Positions 24,842 to 33,234 of a stretch of 64,000 nt of DNA are shown piece after piece. Within the stretch, counting starts at the first letter, position 1. Each line of letters begins with the position of its first letter. The DNA is from Pseudanabaena sp. SR411 (GTDB lineage: Bacteria > Cyanobacteriota > Cyanobacteriia > Pseudanabaenales > Pseudanabaenaceae): positions 15 to 64,014 of the forward strand of contig NZ_NDHW01000140.1 in NCBI RefSeq assembly GCF_002251945.1. The letters are read 5' to 3'. Below the pieces are notes generated by a model, which worked only from the letters and a program-made list of their open reading frames with translations, searched no databases and was not told the origin of the DNA. Both the position numbers and the translations under genes were made by a program.

Positions 24842-26531
24842 AGGCATAATTAGAACCGTAAATAAACTTCAAACAAGTATATTTACGATTCCAATTTTAA
24901 TCGTGATTCTAATTTGCTCATTACAAATATTTGGTTTGTTTCAACTATTAGAGTTGAAATTTTTAGACACACTCTTCCAACTAAGAACATCTGAAGGTTT
25001 AGAATCACGCATTGTTATGGTCACTTTTGATGATCGTGATATTGCAAGGGTTGGGAAATGGCCATTCCCAGATGATGTAGTTGCAAAATTAATTGCGAAA
25101 GTCAAAGTAGGCAATCCACGAATAATTGGTTTAGATGTATATCGCAATCTCCCAGTAGAACCGGGGTTTGACGAATTAAAACAAATTTTTCAATCTACTC
25201 CTAACCTGATTGTTGCGGAAAAATTTGTTAATCCTAGTGTTTTACCACCACCTTACATTGATTATAAAAATCAAGTTGGCTTTGTTGATACTGTAGTCGA
25301 TCAGGATGGCACAGTAAGACGAGGATTACTATCTATTGAGAAGCCTAATGGAGAGATAATTTATAGCTTCTCAACCAAAATCGCCTTAAATTATTTGGTT
25401 TCAGAAGATATAACTCCACAGATATCCTCTGACAAAGATCAAACAGTTGTTTTGGGGAAATCTAGATTTTCTCCATTAAGTTCTCACCAAACAGGTTATG
25501 GGTCTACCGACAACGGCGGTTACCAAATTTTGCTTAATTATCGTTGTCAGACAGAATGTTTTCAGGAAGTTTCCATGACAAATGTTCTAGATGGTAAATA
25601 TCCACAAAATCTGTTTAAAAATCGGATTGTGTTAATTGGGTCTACGGCAGAAAGTCTCCGTGATTTCTTCTTTTCTCCATATGGCAAAATTCCAGGGGTA
25701 CATATCCATGCCAATTTGATATCACAAATTATTAATGGCGCCATCGATAATCGTCCATTTTTACAGACTTATCCAAAGTGGCTTGAAGGAATATGGGTTA
25801 TTTTATGGGCTTCCATTGGTGTAAGTGGAATTTCAGGGTTTTTGAGAGGAAGTAATCTTGGAAAGTCTCAATTTATTATAGGCATTCTAACTTTCCTTGT
25901 AATCTCAACATTGGGATTGGGCTTAATTAGTTACAGCTCTTTTTTGTTTAGCTTTTGGTTACCAATATTTCCTGCTCTATTCTCATTTTTATTAAGTAGT
26001 TTGATCTCCATTATTCAACTTGGAGAAAAGTTTCGCTACGCTTCAAATATTGATGAACTAACACAAATTGCCAATCGACGTTATTTTGATCGCTTTCTGA
26101 TGAAAAACTTTCAAACTAAACAAGATCTTTCTGTAATCATCTGTGATGTTGATCATTTTAAACTTTATAACGACAGCTATGGGCATCAATCTGGAGATAC
26201 ATGCCTACAGCAAGTAGCGCAAGCTATTAACAAATCTGTACGCAGTGGTGAGCTTGCTGGTCGCTATGGAGGTGAAGAATTTGCAGTGATTCTTCCTCAT
26301 ACTGATTATGAATCCGCCTTAGTTGTTGCCGAAAGGATAGTTACAAATGTGCGTAATCTCAATATTCCTCATAAAAGCTCAAAGACGAATAATGTTGTGA
26401 CATTAAGCTGCGGAGTCGCGTGCATGACGGCTGAGGACAGTTCTAGCTTGGATTTATTGATTAAAGCCGATCGCGCTTTGTATCAAGCAAAAGAACAAGG
26501 ACGAAATCGCGTAGTAGGCTATAGCAAGTAG
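24801..26531 (+). CDS. CHASE2 sensor diguanylate cyclase (GGDEF)
   Basis: 576 residues from the ATG at 24801, which overlaps the DUF928 gene; longer readings lie wholly inside that gene. One membrane helix (TIPILIVILICSLQIFGLF) precedes a periplasmic CHASE2 domain (about residues 45-310; LDTLFQLRTSEGLESRIVMV, GLDVYRNLPVEP, LIGSTAESLRDFFFSPYG). Three more helices and the GGDEF domain follow: DELTQIANRRYFD, DVDHFKLYNDSYGH and RYGGEEF near residues 490-494. It should make cyclic di-GMP in response to an extracytoplasmic signal. The inhibitory I-site is RSGE rather than RxxD, so product inhibition may be weak. Confidence 0.92.
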   Translation: MSFNHLNPLRFLNKGIIRTVNKLQTSIFTIPILIVILICSLQIFGLFQLLELKFLDTLFQLRTSEGLESRIVMVTFDDRDIARVGKWPFPDDVVAKLIAKVKVGNPRIIGLDVYRNLPVEPGFDELKQIFQSTPNLIVAEKFVNPSVLPPPYIDYKNQVGFVDTVVDQDGTVRRGLLSIEKPNGEIIYSFSTKIALNYLVSEDITPQISSDKDQTVVLGKSRFSPLSSHQTGYGSTDNGGYQILLNYRCQTECFQEVSMTNVLDGKYPQNLFKNRIVLIGSTAESLRDFFFSPYGKIPGVHIHANLISQIINGAIDNRPFLQTYPKWLEGIWVILWASIGVSGISGFLRGSNLGKSQFIIGILTFLVISTLGLGLISYSSFLFSFWLPIFPALFSFLLSSLISIIQLGEKFRYASNIDELTQIANRRYFDRFLMKNFQTKQDLSVIICDVDHFKLYNDSYGHQSGDTCLQQVAQAINKSVRSGELAGRYGGEEFAVILPHTDYESALVVAERIVTNVRNLNIPHKSSKTNNVVTLSCGVACMTAEDSSSLDLLIKADRALYQAKEQGRNRVVGYSK

Positions 26532-26533
26532 TA

Positions 26534-26643
26534 GTAATACCAAAATATAAAACGGCGTAGCCGTTTTATATTTTGAAAACCCTTACTGGGTTTGTTTTTT
26601 AATTCACAAAAGTGTGACAACAATTTTGTGTATTGGTATTACC
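26534..26643. repeat. Repeat with GTAATACCAA/TTGGTATTAC ends and GGC-GTA-GCC palindrome
   Basis: The inner perfect palindrome (26541-26575) has arms CAAAATATAAAACGGC around GTA. The outer ends GTAATACCAA and TTGGTATTAC are inverted. A shorter relative is at about 366-430 (AGTAATACTAAAAC, GGCTTAGCC palindrome, TTGCTGGGTA). Confidence 0.6.
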
Positions 26644-26718
26644 AAAATGTAAATATCCACGCTAAGATGTAAAGGTTTGTTACGATTTCTTAAAAAAAAT
26701 TACCGTTGTTAGTGAGCC

Positions 26719-28410
26719 GTGCCAGCCTTATCCTCTGAACCCAATTATCGCTGGAGTCGTGACAACTACTCTGAACTCGCCCGCACCATCGACATTTGGC
26801 GAACAGTACTGACCTTTTCTTGGATGATTTGGATCGATGGCAAAAAGTGGAGCTATGTCGGTGGCAAAACTGAAGCCAAGGTCAAAAAACGTACTCGCAA
26901 ACGAGCAGTTTGGCTACGCGAGTCAATGCTGCAACTAGGCCCCACGTTTATCAAAGTTGGTCAATTGCTCTCTACCCGTGCTGATATTTTGCCCGCCGAG
27001 TCAGTGGAGGAATTATCAAAATTACAGGATAAGGTTCCTGCCTTCACCGCAACTAAAGCCCAACAAATTATCGAATCAGATCTAGGTAAACCCATTGATC
27101 AAATGTTTGGTTATTTTGATCCAGTTCCCCTTGCGGCGGCGAGTCTTGGACAAGTGCATAAAGCCCAATTACATACGGGTGAAGAAATCGTTGTCAAAGT
27201 CCAACGACCAGGTTTATTAAAATTATTTGCGATCGATTTAGGGATTCTCAAGCGCATTGCTCAATATTTTCAAAATCATCCTAAATATGGACGGGGGCGT
27301 GACTGGGTTGGCATTTATGAAGAATGTAGCAAAATTCTTTATGAAGAAGCAGATTATTTAAATGAAGGCAAGAATGCGGATACCTTTCGTCGCAATTTTC
27401 GGAGCGATCGCCGCATTATGGTTCCGCGTGTGTATTGGCGCTATGCGTCACGACGGGTGCTAACTCTCGAATATATGCCGGGGATCAAAGTTAGTAATTA
27501 TGAAGCTTTAGAAGCGGCTGGAATTGATCGCAAAGCGATCGCCCGAGTTGGGGCTGAGGCATATCTAGAGCAATTACTCAATCATGGATTTTTTCACGCT
27601 GATCCCCACCCTGGCAATCTCGCAGTAACGGGTAAAGGCGAATTGATTTTCTATGATTTTGGAATGATGGGACAGATCCAATCGATCACCCGCGATAAGT
27701 TATTAAGAACTTTCTTTGGGATCGCCCAAAAAGATGCGGAGGCAGTGATTAACTCATTAATCGAACTAGGCGCGTTAGAAGTTACTGGTGATACAGGGCC
27801 AATTAGGAGATCTGTACAATACATGCTCGATAACTTCATGGGTCAGCCGATGGAAAAACAATCGGTTGCCGCAATCAGTGATGATTTGTACGATATTGCC
27901 TATGACCAACCCTTTCGGTTCCCTGCTACATTTACCTTTGTCCTGAGAGCAATTTCTACGCTTGAAGGACTGGGCAAAGGACTCGATCCTAACTTTAACT
28001 TTATGGAAGTCGCCAAACCCTACGCAACAAATCTTATGGAAAATGGTAGCGCTAAAGAATCAGGAAATTTATCCACGGCTTTTCTGGGTGAACTAGGTAG
28101 ACAAGCTGCACAGGTCAGTAATACAGCGATCGCCTTGCCACGTCGCATTGATGACACCCTCGCCAAACTTGATCGCGGTGATATTCGGGTCAGGGTCAAA
28201 TCTCAAGAAACTGATCGCCTATTAAGGCGCTTAAGTAATGTCGGGATCGGTGCTATTTATGCCTTGTTGGGAGCAACTTGTTTATTGTGTGCCACCCTTT
28301 TATTTATTAATGGCTTGCAGATCCCAGCCATAATTGCGGCGATCGTCGCAGTTTTTTTTGTATCAGTTTTATTGCGATTGCTATCAAAAATTGATCGTCC
28401 CGAACGATAG
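26719..28410 (+). CDS. ABC1 kinase family protein (UbiB/AarF type)
   Basis: 563 residues from GTG. The atypical kinase fold has the family's KVGQLLSTRADILP (KxGQ) helix, the Ala-rich nucleotide loop PLAAASLGQVHKA, VVKVQRPG with the catalytic-site Lys, HADPHPGNLA and DFGMMGQI (metal-binding Asp). The last ~60 residues form two membrane helices (GIGAIYALLGATCLLCATLLF, then IPAIIAAIVAVFFVSVLL). Such proteins act in plastoquinone/tocopherol-type lipid metabolism in cyanobacteria and plastids. The exact substrate here is unknown. It stands alone, ahead of a hairpin repeat. Confidence 0.9.
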   Translation: MPALSSEPNYRWSRDNYSELARTIDIWRTVLTFSWMIWIDGKKWSYVGGKTEAKVKKRTRKRAVWLRESMLQLGPTFIKVGQLLSTRADILPAESVEELSKLQDKVPAFTATKAQQIIESDLGKPIDQMFGYFDPVPLAAASLGQVHKAQLHTGEEIVVKVQRPGLLKLFAIDLGILKRIAQYFQNHPKYGRGRDWVGIYEECSKILYEEADYLNEGKNADTFRRNFRSDRRIMVPRVYWRYASRRVLTLEYMPGIKVSNYEALEAAGIDRKAIARVGAEAYLEQLLNHGFFHADPHPGNLAVTGKGELIFYDFGMMGQIQSITRDKLLRTFFGIAQKDAEAVINSLIELGALEVTGDTGPIRRSVQYMLDNFMGQPMEKQSVAAISDDLYDIAYDQPFRFPATFTFVLRAISTLEGLGKGLDPNFNFMEVAKPYATNLMENGSAKESGNLSTAFLGELGRQAAQVSNTAIALPRRIDDTLAKLDRGDIRVRVKSQETDRLLRRLSNVGIGAIYALLGATCLLCATLLFINGLQIPAIIAAIVAVFFVSVLLRLLSKIDRPER

Positions 28411-28447
28411 GTCTAATTTTTTCGCTATGCGTTAAGTATCTGGGCAT

Positions 28448-28509
28448 AATATAAAACCAGAAGTAAAACCTGTGGCGTGCGCCACAGGTTTTACTTCTGG
28501 TTTTATATT
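28448..28509. repeat. Hairpin repeat, ~30-bp perfect stem
   Basis: The arms start AATATAAAACCAGAAGTAAA and close on GTGGCG-TG-CGCCAC. It sits between the ABC1 kinase and the phosphatase gene and resembles the other R3 hairpins (variable stem, GGCG-type core). Confidence 0.7.
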
Positions 28510-28642
28510 TAATTGTACCTAGCTTACTTAGGGCAGAGAAAAACAACAATTATGATTGCTGTAGTTTTTGCCTGTGAGCGTTAAACTAAAGATTGCTATA
28601 GCAGAACTGGTCAATTTAATACGTCGAGCCGAACCACCTAAC

Positions 28643-29380
28643 ATGAAGCGTCTATTTGCGGGAGCAACCGATACTGGCTGCGTCAGATCAGCCAACCAAG
28701 ATTCTTACTATATCGACCCTGAGGGACGATTTTTTGTAGTTGCTGATGGGATGGGAGGACATGCAGGTGGCGAGGTGGCAAGTCAGATTGCCGTCGATTC
28801 CATTCGTTCATGTTTAGAAGCACTGTGGGATGTCGAGGTGTCTCCTCAGAAGCTATTGCAAGATGCGATCGACAAGGCTAACCAAGCAATCATTAATGAT
28901 CAAGCAGCTAATCCTGTGCGATCGGATATGGGCACAACTATTGTGGTGTTGTTATTTCGAGATGAACAGCCTTGGTTTTGCCATATTGGTGATTCTCGGT
29001 TGTATCGATTGCGTGGCAGCAAACTAGAACAGATCAGCGATGATCACACATGGATTGCTAGAGCTATTCAAACTGGCGTAGTTAACCCTGATGAAGCTAA
29101 AAGCCATCCTTGGCGACATATGTTGTTGCAATGCCTAGGACGGGAAGATGTTAAATCAGTTACGGCGCGTGAAATCGAATGGCAACCAGGCGATCGCTTC
29201 TTGATCTGTAGTGATGGCTTAACTGAAGAATTAAGCGATGATCGGATTACCCATCACCTCAAGGGTATTCGCAACTGTCAGCAAGCAGCACAATCCCTCA
29301 TCGAGTCAGCTAAGTTGCGAGGTGGTCGCGATAACATCACTGTAGTGATTGTTTCTAACGAATTAAACCAAAACAACTAG
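28643..29380 (+). CDS. PP2C-type serine/threonine protein phosphatase
   Basis: About 245 residues. All PP2C (PPM) motifs are present: DTGCVRSANQD, VVADGMGGHAGGEVAS (metal-binding Asp), HIGDSRLYRL, ICSDGLTEELSDD and GGRDNITVVIV. The enzyme removes phosphate from Ser/Thr residues with Mn/Mg and typically opposes Hanks-type kinases, none of which is in this window. The frame opens with a TTG at 28568, but the conserved fold begins at MKRLFAGATDTG (28643), which I prefer; neither has a good Shine-Dalgarno sequence. Confidence 0.9.
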   Translation: MKRLFAGATDTGCVRSANQDSYYIDPEGRFFVVADGMGGHAGGEVASQIAVDSIRSCLEALWDVEVSPQKLLQDAIDKANQAIINDQAANPVRSDMGTTIVVLLFRDEQPWFCHIGDSRLYRLRGSKLEQISDDHTWIARAIQTGVVNPDEAKSHPWRHMLLQCLGREDVKSVTAREIEWQPGDRFLICSDGLTEELSDDRITHHLKGIRNCQQAAQSLIESAKLRGGRDNITVVIVSNELNQNN

Positions 29381-29449
29381 ATTAACTAAGTCACATCCAA
29401 AATCAACACTTTATATACCTCCTCCCACCAAATAAATAAACACTATAAA

Positions 29450-29498
29450 GTTAAGAATTGGTGGTGCGAGGCAAAGCCTCGCACCACCAATTCTTAAC
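29450..29498. repeat. Hairpin repeat, 23-bp perfect stem with AAA loop
   Basis: The arms GTTAAGAATTGGTGGTGCGA(GGC) and complement flank AAA. Outer CCTCCTCCC (29418) and GGGAGGAG (29505) extend the pairing. It lies directly upstream of the HExxH protein gene, whose ATG is about 40 bp further on. Confidence 0.65.
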
Positions 29499-29535
29499 TA
29501 GACAGGGAGGAGTTTTAAAAGCTCTGTAAAGCATC

Positions 29536-30120
29536 ATGAATAGCATTCGGAGAATAATTTTTTTAGTTTTGCTGACTCTCTCTTTAGTCGCAACCATAGG
29601 GATGTCCGACGTGAGTTTTTTTGCTGACTCAGAAACCAAATCCAGTCTCGCTGAGGAAGCTTGGGGACAAGCAGGCTCGATCGCCTATCAAGCAGCCGCA
29701 AGAACCATGCGTTCTAAAAATGGCGAAGGTTTACCTTTAGATAATGTCCAAAAGCGTTATCTAAGACGATATTTCATTGACTATATTGATCGTGTGCATG
29801 TCATTTACAACTCACAAATGATGGATCGTTGGGTACTTGGTAATGTTGCTGTACATTTTGGTCAAATCGAGACGATCGCCCAAACCTATTGCGATCGCAT
29901 TTATCTTCGCGACGCTTATAAGCCTGAAGATATCAAGCAGTTATCAGTTTTAGCTCACGAAATGGTGCATGTGCGCCAATGTTTTCAAAACGGAGGGTTA
30001 GATCAATTTGGCTATCAATATTTTGTGGAATATAAGCGTGGCAAACAAAAGTACGAAGATAATCTGATGGAGCGAGAAGCCTACGATTTGCAAAATCGCT
30101 TTGCTAAAACCAACCGATAG
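29536..30120 (+). CDS. Secreted protein with HExxH zinc-peptidase motif (DUF4157-like)
   Basis: 194 residues. The N-terminal signal peptide or anchor is RIIFLVLLTLSLVATIG. The motif LAHEMVHVRQC puts His141, Glu142 and His145 in the arrangement used by zinc metallopeptidases, and a Glu in the downstream helix (NLMEREAYDLQ) could be the third ligand. The context resembles DUF4157-type predicted peptidases. It is small and may lack other substrate-binding parts. It stands alone between hairpin repeats and recR. Confidence 0.7.
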   Translation: MNSIRRIIFLVLLTLSLVATIGMSDVSFFADSETKSSLAEEAWGQAGSIAYQAAARTMRSKNGEGLPLDNVQKRYLRRYFIDYIDRVHVIYNSQMMDRWVLGNVAVHFGQIETIAQTYCDRIYLRDAYKPEDIKQLSVLAHEMVHVRQCFQNGGLDQFGYQYFVEYKRGKQKYEDNLMEREAYDLQNRFAKTNR

Positions 30121-30123
30121 GGG

Positions 30124-30175
30124 TAGCGCTTTGCGCTCAAACCCGAACCAAGAATTTTTGGGAAAGTGTTTTGCA
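30124..30175 (+). repeat. Dispersed repeat R1, partial copy
   Basis: TAGCGCTTTGCGCTCAAACCCGAACCAAGAATTTTTGGGAAAGTG matches the left half of R1. The right half of the hairpin is absent. Confidence 0.6.
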
Positions 30176-30248
30176 CCTCCTTGACTTTTTCTAATGAAGA
30201 CATGAAGTAACGTTAAAATTGTTAACGTTACTTCATGTCTTCGCTGTT

Positions 30249-30845
30249 TTGTATACTCGACCTCTAGCCAATCTGATTGAACAATTGCAGCGCCTACCTG
30301 GGGTAGGCGCAAAAACTGCTCAACGTCTGTCACTACATATTCTCAAACGTCCCACTGAAGAGGTTGAAGCTCTTGCTCAAGCATTAATACAGGCAAAACA
30401 ACAGGTGGGGCTTTGTACTATATGCGGACATCTTTCAGCAGAGCCAATTTGCGAAATTTGCGCCCATCCCAGTCGTGATAATTCGGTAATTTGTGTAGTT
30501 GCTGACTCCCGCGATTTGATTGCACTTGAAAAAACTCGCGAATATCGTGGTAAGTATCACGTTCTCGGTGGACTAATTTCGCCCATGGATGGCATTAGCC
30601 CCGATCAACTGAATATCCAAAGCCTAGTGCGGCGCGTCAGTGGCAACAAAGTCGCGGAGGTAATTATGGCGATCGCGCCTAGTGTCGAAGGCGAGACTAC
30701 CACTTTATATGTGGGCGGATTATTAAAACCCTTTACAAAAGTTACGCGAATTGCCTTTGGTATTCCGATGGGCGGTGATTTAGAATATGCAGATGAGGTA
30801 ACACTCGCCAAAGCGATCGAGGGGCGACGCGAACTAGATTTATAG
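30249..30845 (+). CDS. recR: Recombination protein RecR
   Basis: About 198 residues. RecR works with RecF/RecO to load RecA on gapped DNA. It has a helix-hairpin-helix ([20 protein letters not shown]), a C4 zinc finger (CTICG, then CEICA), and a Toprim domain ([20 protein letters not shown], then [13 protein letters not shown]). Cyanobacterial RecR usually begins [13 protein letters not shown]-like. Here that point is a TTG codon at 30249 (TTG TAT ACT CGA CCT), which I take as the start. The ATG at 30219 adds ten residues out of keeping with the family. Confidence 0.92.
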   Translation: MYTRPLANLIEQLQRLPGVGAKTAQRLSLHILKRPTEEVEALAQALIQAKQQVGLCTICGHLSAEPICEICAHPSRDNSVICVVADSRDLIALEKTREYRGKYHVLGGLISPMDGISPDQLNIQSLVRRVSGNKVAEVIMAIAPSVEGETTTLYVGGLLKPFTKVTRIAFGIPMGGDLEYADEVTLAKAIEGRRELDL

Positions 30846-30848
30846 GTT

Positions 30849-30883
30849 GTTAATAGTCTCACCCGAATGGTGAGACTATTAAC
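30849..30883. terminator. Hairpin after recR
   Basis: Stem GTTAATAGTCTCACC/GGTGAGACTATTAAC with loop CGAAT, 4 bp after the recR stop. It is followed by AAAATC, not a T run, so termination strength is uncertain. Confidence 0.5.
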
Positions 30884-30947
30884 AAAATCTTGTTGCATAT
30901 TGTTCCATCATGCAGATAATATTTTGCTGATTCGCAGCTCATTAGTA

Positions 30948-31499
30948 ATGATGATTAACCCATTCCCTACCAGAAGTACTATGACAGCTTTATCTGGGTT
31001 AATTGGCTCTGGTTGCATGATTTTTGGCGTACCATGCTTGCCGCCAATTAGTACCAATCCTTCGCCTAGAGAACCACAGGCGATCTTAGTCTTGGGCGGC
31101 TCTCCCACCCGTGAAAAGTTTGCTGCTCAGTTTGCTTTACAACATCCCCAATTACCAATTTTTGTTTCGTCAGGCAGTCCAGAGGAATATGCTGAATATG
31201 TGTTTGACCTTGCAGGGGTTAAGCGCGATCGTATTCATTTAGATTATCGTGCTGTTGACACGGTCACTAATTTTACGATTATGGTGACGGAGCTTCAGCA
31301 ACGTAAAATTACGGATGTATACGTGTTGACTTCCGAGTTTCACATGCCGCGCGCTCTCGTTATTGGCAAAATTGTTTTAGGTAGTCGAGGTATTGAGATG
31401 CATCCTGTAACAATTCCCTCAAGCATCAAGTCTGAGAATCCTGCTAAAGCTGTGCGCGATGGTTTGCGATCAGTTTTTTGGCTAGTTACTGGCTCATAG
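30948..31499 (+). CDS. YdcF/ElyC family (DUF218) protein
   Basis: About 183 residues. DUF218 motifs are AILVLGGSPTREKFAAQFA, PIFVSSGSPEEYAEYVF, HLDYRAVDTVTNFTIMV and VYVLTSEFHMPRALVIGKIV. The family includes envelope-biogenesis proteins such as ElyC and SanA in other bacteria, with unknown biochemistry. A hydrophobic N-terminal stretch (LSGLIGSGCMIFGVPCLPP) suggests a membrane anchor. The frame opens at 30867 inside the recR hairpin. I chose the ATG at 30948, but 30981 is also possible. Confidence 0.75.
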   Translation: MMINPFPTRSTMTALSGLIGSGCMIFGVPCLPPISTNPSPREPQAILVLGGSPTREKFAAQFALQHPQLPIFVSSGSPEEYAEYVFDLAGVKRDRIHLDYRAVDTVTNFTIMVTELQQRKITDVYVLTSEFHMPRALVIGKIVLGSRGIEMHPVTIPSSIKSENPAKAVRDGLRSVFWLVTGS

Positions 31500-31501
31500 G
31501 A

Positions 31502-31598
31502 GACGCTTTGCACAGTTTTGCGCTCAAGCCCAAACTAAACAACTTTTTGAAAGTGTTGTTAAGCAACACTTTCAAAAAGTTGTTTTTAGTTTATTTGC
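31502..31598. repeat. Dispersed repeat R1 with long hairpin
   Basis: GCTTTGCACAGTTTTGCGCTCAAGCC followed by a strong hairpin, AACTTTTTGAAAGTGTTG/CAACACTTTCAAAAAGTT, with loop TTAAG. It lies between the YdcF-like gene and tRNA-Phe and may end transcription of the former. Confidence 0.7.
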
Positions 31599-31644
31599 CC
31601 AAAATTTGATTTTGAGTAATTTCTAGAAATTTTTTTTAATTCTA

Positions 31645-31673
31645 TTGATCGAAATTCCCCATCAGTGTTATCT
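31645..31673 (+). promoter_or_regulatory. Probable sigma-70-type promoter of tRNA-Phe
   Basis: TTGATC and TTATCT are separated by 17 bp, and the mature tRNA starts 26 nt after the second box. Confidence 0.5.
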
Positions 31674-31699
31674 TAGTAAAGCGCTAAAAAACGCACAGC

Positions 31700-31772
31700 G
31701 CCGGGATAGCTCAGTTGGTAGAGCAGTGGACTGAAAATCCACGTGTCACGAGTTCAAATCTCGTTCCTGGCA
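31700..31772 (+). tRNA. tRNA-Phe (anticodon GAA)
   Basis: The cloverleaf is complete. The acceptor stem is GCCGGGA/TCCTGGC with one G-U pair, the D arm has AGCTCAGTTGGTAGAGC, the anticodon stem GTGGA/TCCAC encloses CTGAAAA (GAA), and the T arm has GTTCAAATC. CCA is not encoded. Confidence 0.96.
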
Positions 31773-31776
31773 TGTT

Positions 31777-31817
31777 AAACAAAAAAGAGTTCGCTGAGCG
31801 AACTCTTTTTTGTTTTT
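31777..31817 (+). terminator. Intrinsic terminator of tRNA-Phe
   Basis: Stem AAAAAAGAGTTCGC/GCGAACTCTTTTTT with loop TGA, followed by a T-rich run, starting 4 nt after the tRNA. Confidence 0.9.
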
Positions 31818-31905
31818 TGCGTAAGTGAAGTGTAGTCACACTTTACTTAATTGGTATAAGATTCCAAAAGCTAAGTCATCACGTAATTGATTGGAGAATA
31901 TAGCC

Positions 31906-32424
31906 TTGAAAGGAATTTTGATTAGCTTTGGCATTATGGCAGTTGCTGTACTAGTCATTGTAGTTGCCCAAATTACAGGCGGACAGCCAGCAGTTGCCAG
32001 CACTGGTGCGCCATCTACAGGCGTACCAAATCAAACAGAAGTAAAAATAGCAGCAGCACCTTTAATTAGTATGAGTGATTCTGAAATCAAAGAAACTGGC
32101 ACTGGTCTCAAATATAAAGTGATCACTGCGGGTACAGGTGCAACTCCTAAAAAAGGCGATACCGTCATCGTTCATTACACAGGTACGCTCGAAGATGGAA
32201 CTAAATTCGATAGTTCTCGCGATCGCAACAGTCCTTTTTCGTTCAAGCTTGGTGTTGGTCAGGTGATCAAGGGCTGGGATGAAGGTTTATCAATTATGCG
32301 TGTTGGCGATCGCTACACCTTGATTATTCCTCCCGATCTCGGTTATGGCGCTCGTGGAGCAGGTGGCGTAATTCCTCCGAATGCGACCTTGATTTTTGAT
32401 GTTGAACTATTGCGTATTTCTTAG
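31906..32424 (+). CDS. FKBP-type peptidyl-prolyl cis-trans isomerase
   Basis: 172 residues. The N-terminal membrane anchor or signal ([19 protein letters not shown]) and a short linker precede one FKBP domain (about residues 70-172): [60 protein letters not shown] and [23 protein letters not shown]. It should speed proline isomerisation in exported proteins in the periplasm or thylakoid lumen. GGAG lies 9 nt before the TTG at 31906, whereas a TTG at 31891 overlaps that GGAG, so I chose the former. Confidence 0.93.
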   Translation: MKGILISFGIMAVAVLVIVVAQITGGQPAVASTGAPSTGVPNQTEVKIAAAPLISMSDSEIKETGTGLKYKVITAGTGATPKKGDTVIVHYTGTLEDGTKFDSSRDRNSPFSFKLGVGQVIKGWDEGLSIMRVGDRYTLIIPPDLGYGARGAGGVIPPNATLIFDVELLRIS

Positions 32425-32472
32425 AAATATCCTGACGGCGATCGCTGATTAATTAATTTTTTCAGTAGTTCC

Positions 32473-32522
32473 AAAAAAGAAAGGATAGGCGGCGCATTGC
32501 GTCGCTTATCCTTTCTTTTTTA
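32473..32522. repeat. Hairpin repeat overlapping the 3' end of the next gene
   Basis: AAAAAGAAAGGATA pairs with TATCCTTTCTTTTT around a GGCGGCGCATTGCGTCGC core, similar to the 3347 hairpin. The stop codon and last few codons of the gene at 32506 lie inside it. Confidence 0.65.
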
Positions 32523-33234
32523 TTTTGCTAGTTCTAGGTTTAGGAATAACTGATTCAATGGGCAAGTCTTCACTGAGCAGATAAGTAGCTGCTTTCTCAC
32601 TAAGTAGCATCGCTTTGGCAAGATGCGATCGCGCCGTACTATTTTCAGGCAAATAAAGCTGGACAATTTTGCGTTTGATCAATGGCGATGTTGTCGAGAT
32701 CGTATTGCGGGCATTGCGCCATTCGCTATCGGAGCGACAAAAGAGACGCAGAGCCAAATCAACCGTAGGTTGTTTGCAATTGCTTTCATCGTTATTGAGG
32801 AAAGCGTAAAGTTTTTCATAGCGGCGGCTAATTTCAGGAGCAAGGCAGAGAATCAGCAAGTCTCGCTCGAATTGACCCAGCTCTAGGCGATCGCATAAGG
32901 TCGGAATTGCTAGACGAATATTGTTCTCACGACTCGCAGCAAGGCGATCGCCATAACGTCCAAGAGGATGTGGAATCTGTGGTAATTGTTTGGGTGCGAG
33001 ACTACCGCCCTTAGAAGGATCAATCGCGATAAATCCTTTCCACCAATGGCTAGTGGAGCGGTCAACGGCAGATTTTGCTACGCGATCAACTTCTTGGTTA
33101 GTTTGACGCTGTTTAGCTAGCGATCGCATCAATACCCGATCCAGCCAAGCTAATTCTGCTTTGAGATATGACCAGTTATCGGCAAAGGGTTGGACTTCAG
33201 GCAAAGCAGGAACTTCACCCATTTCAGCAATCAT
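32506..33234 (-). CDS. Cyanobacterial winged-helix-like domain protein, unknown
   Basis: 242 residues, mostly helical. ADNWSYLKAELAWLDRVLMR, VDRVAKSAVDRSTSHWWKGF and LCDRLELGQFERDLLILCLAPEISRRYEKLYAFL resemble, from memory, the N-terminal domain of large cyanobacterial AAA ATPases, but no ATPase follows. The protein ends ...SKIKKKG with its stop codon inside a hairpin repeat, so it could be a truncated remainder. Its start overlaps the stop of the ABC permease by 4 bp (ATGA), implying translational coupling. Confidence 0.5.
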   Translation of the reverse strand: MIAEMGEVPALPEVQPFADNWSYLKAELAWLDRVLMRSLAKQRQTNQEVDRVAKSAVDRSTSHWWKGFIAIDPSKGGSLAPKQLPQIPHPLGRYGDRLAASRENNIRLAIPTLCDRLELGQFERDLLILCLAPEISRRYEKLYAFLNNDESNCKQPTVDLALRLFCRSDSEWRNARNTISTTSPLIKRKIVQLYLPENSTARSHLAKAMLLSEKAATYLLSEDLPIESVIPKPRTSKIKKKG

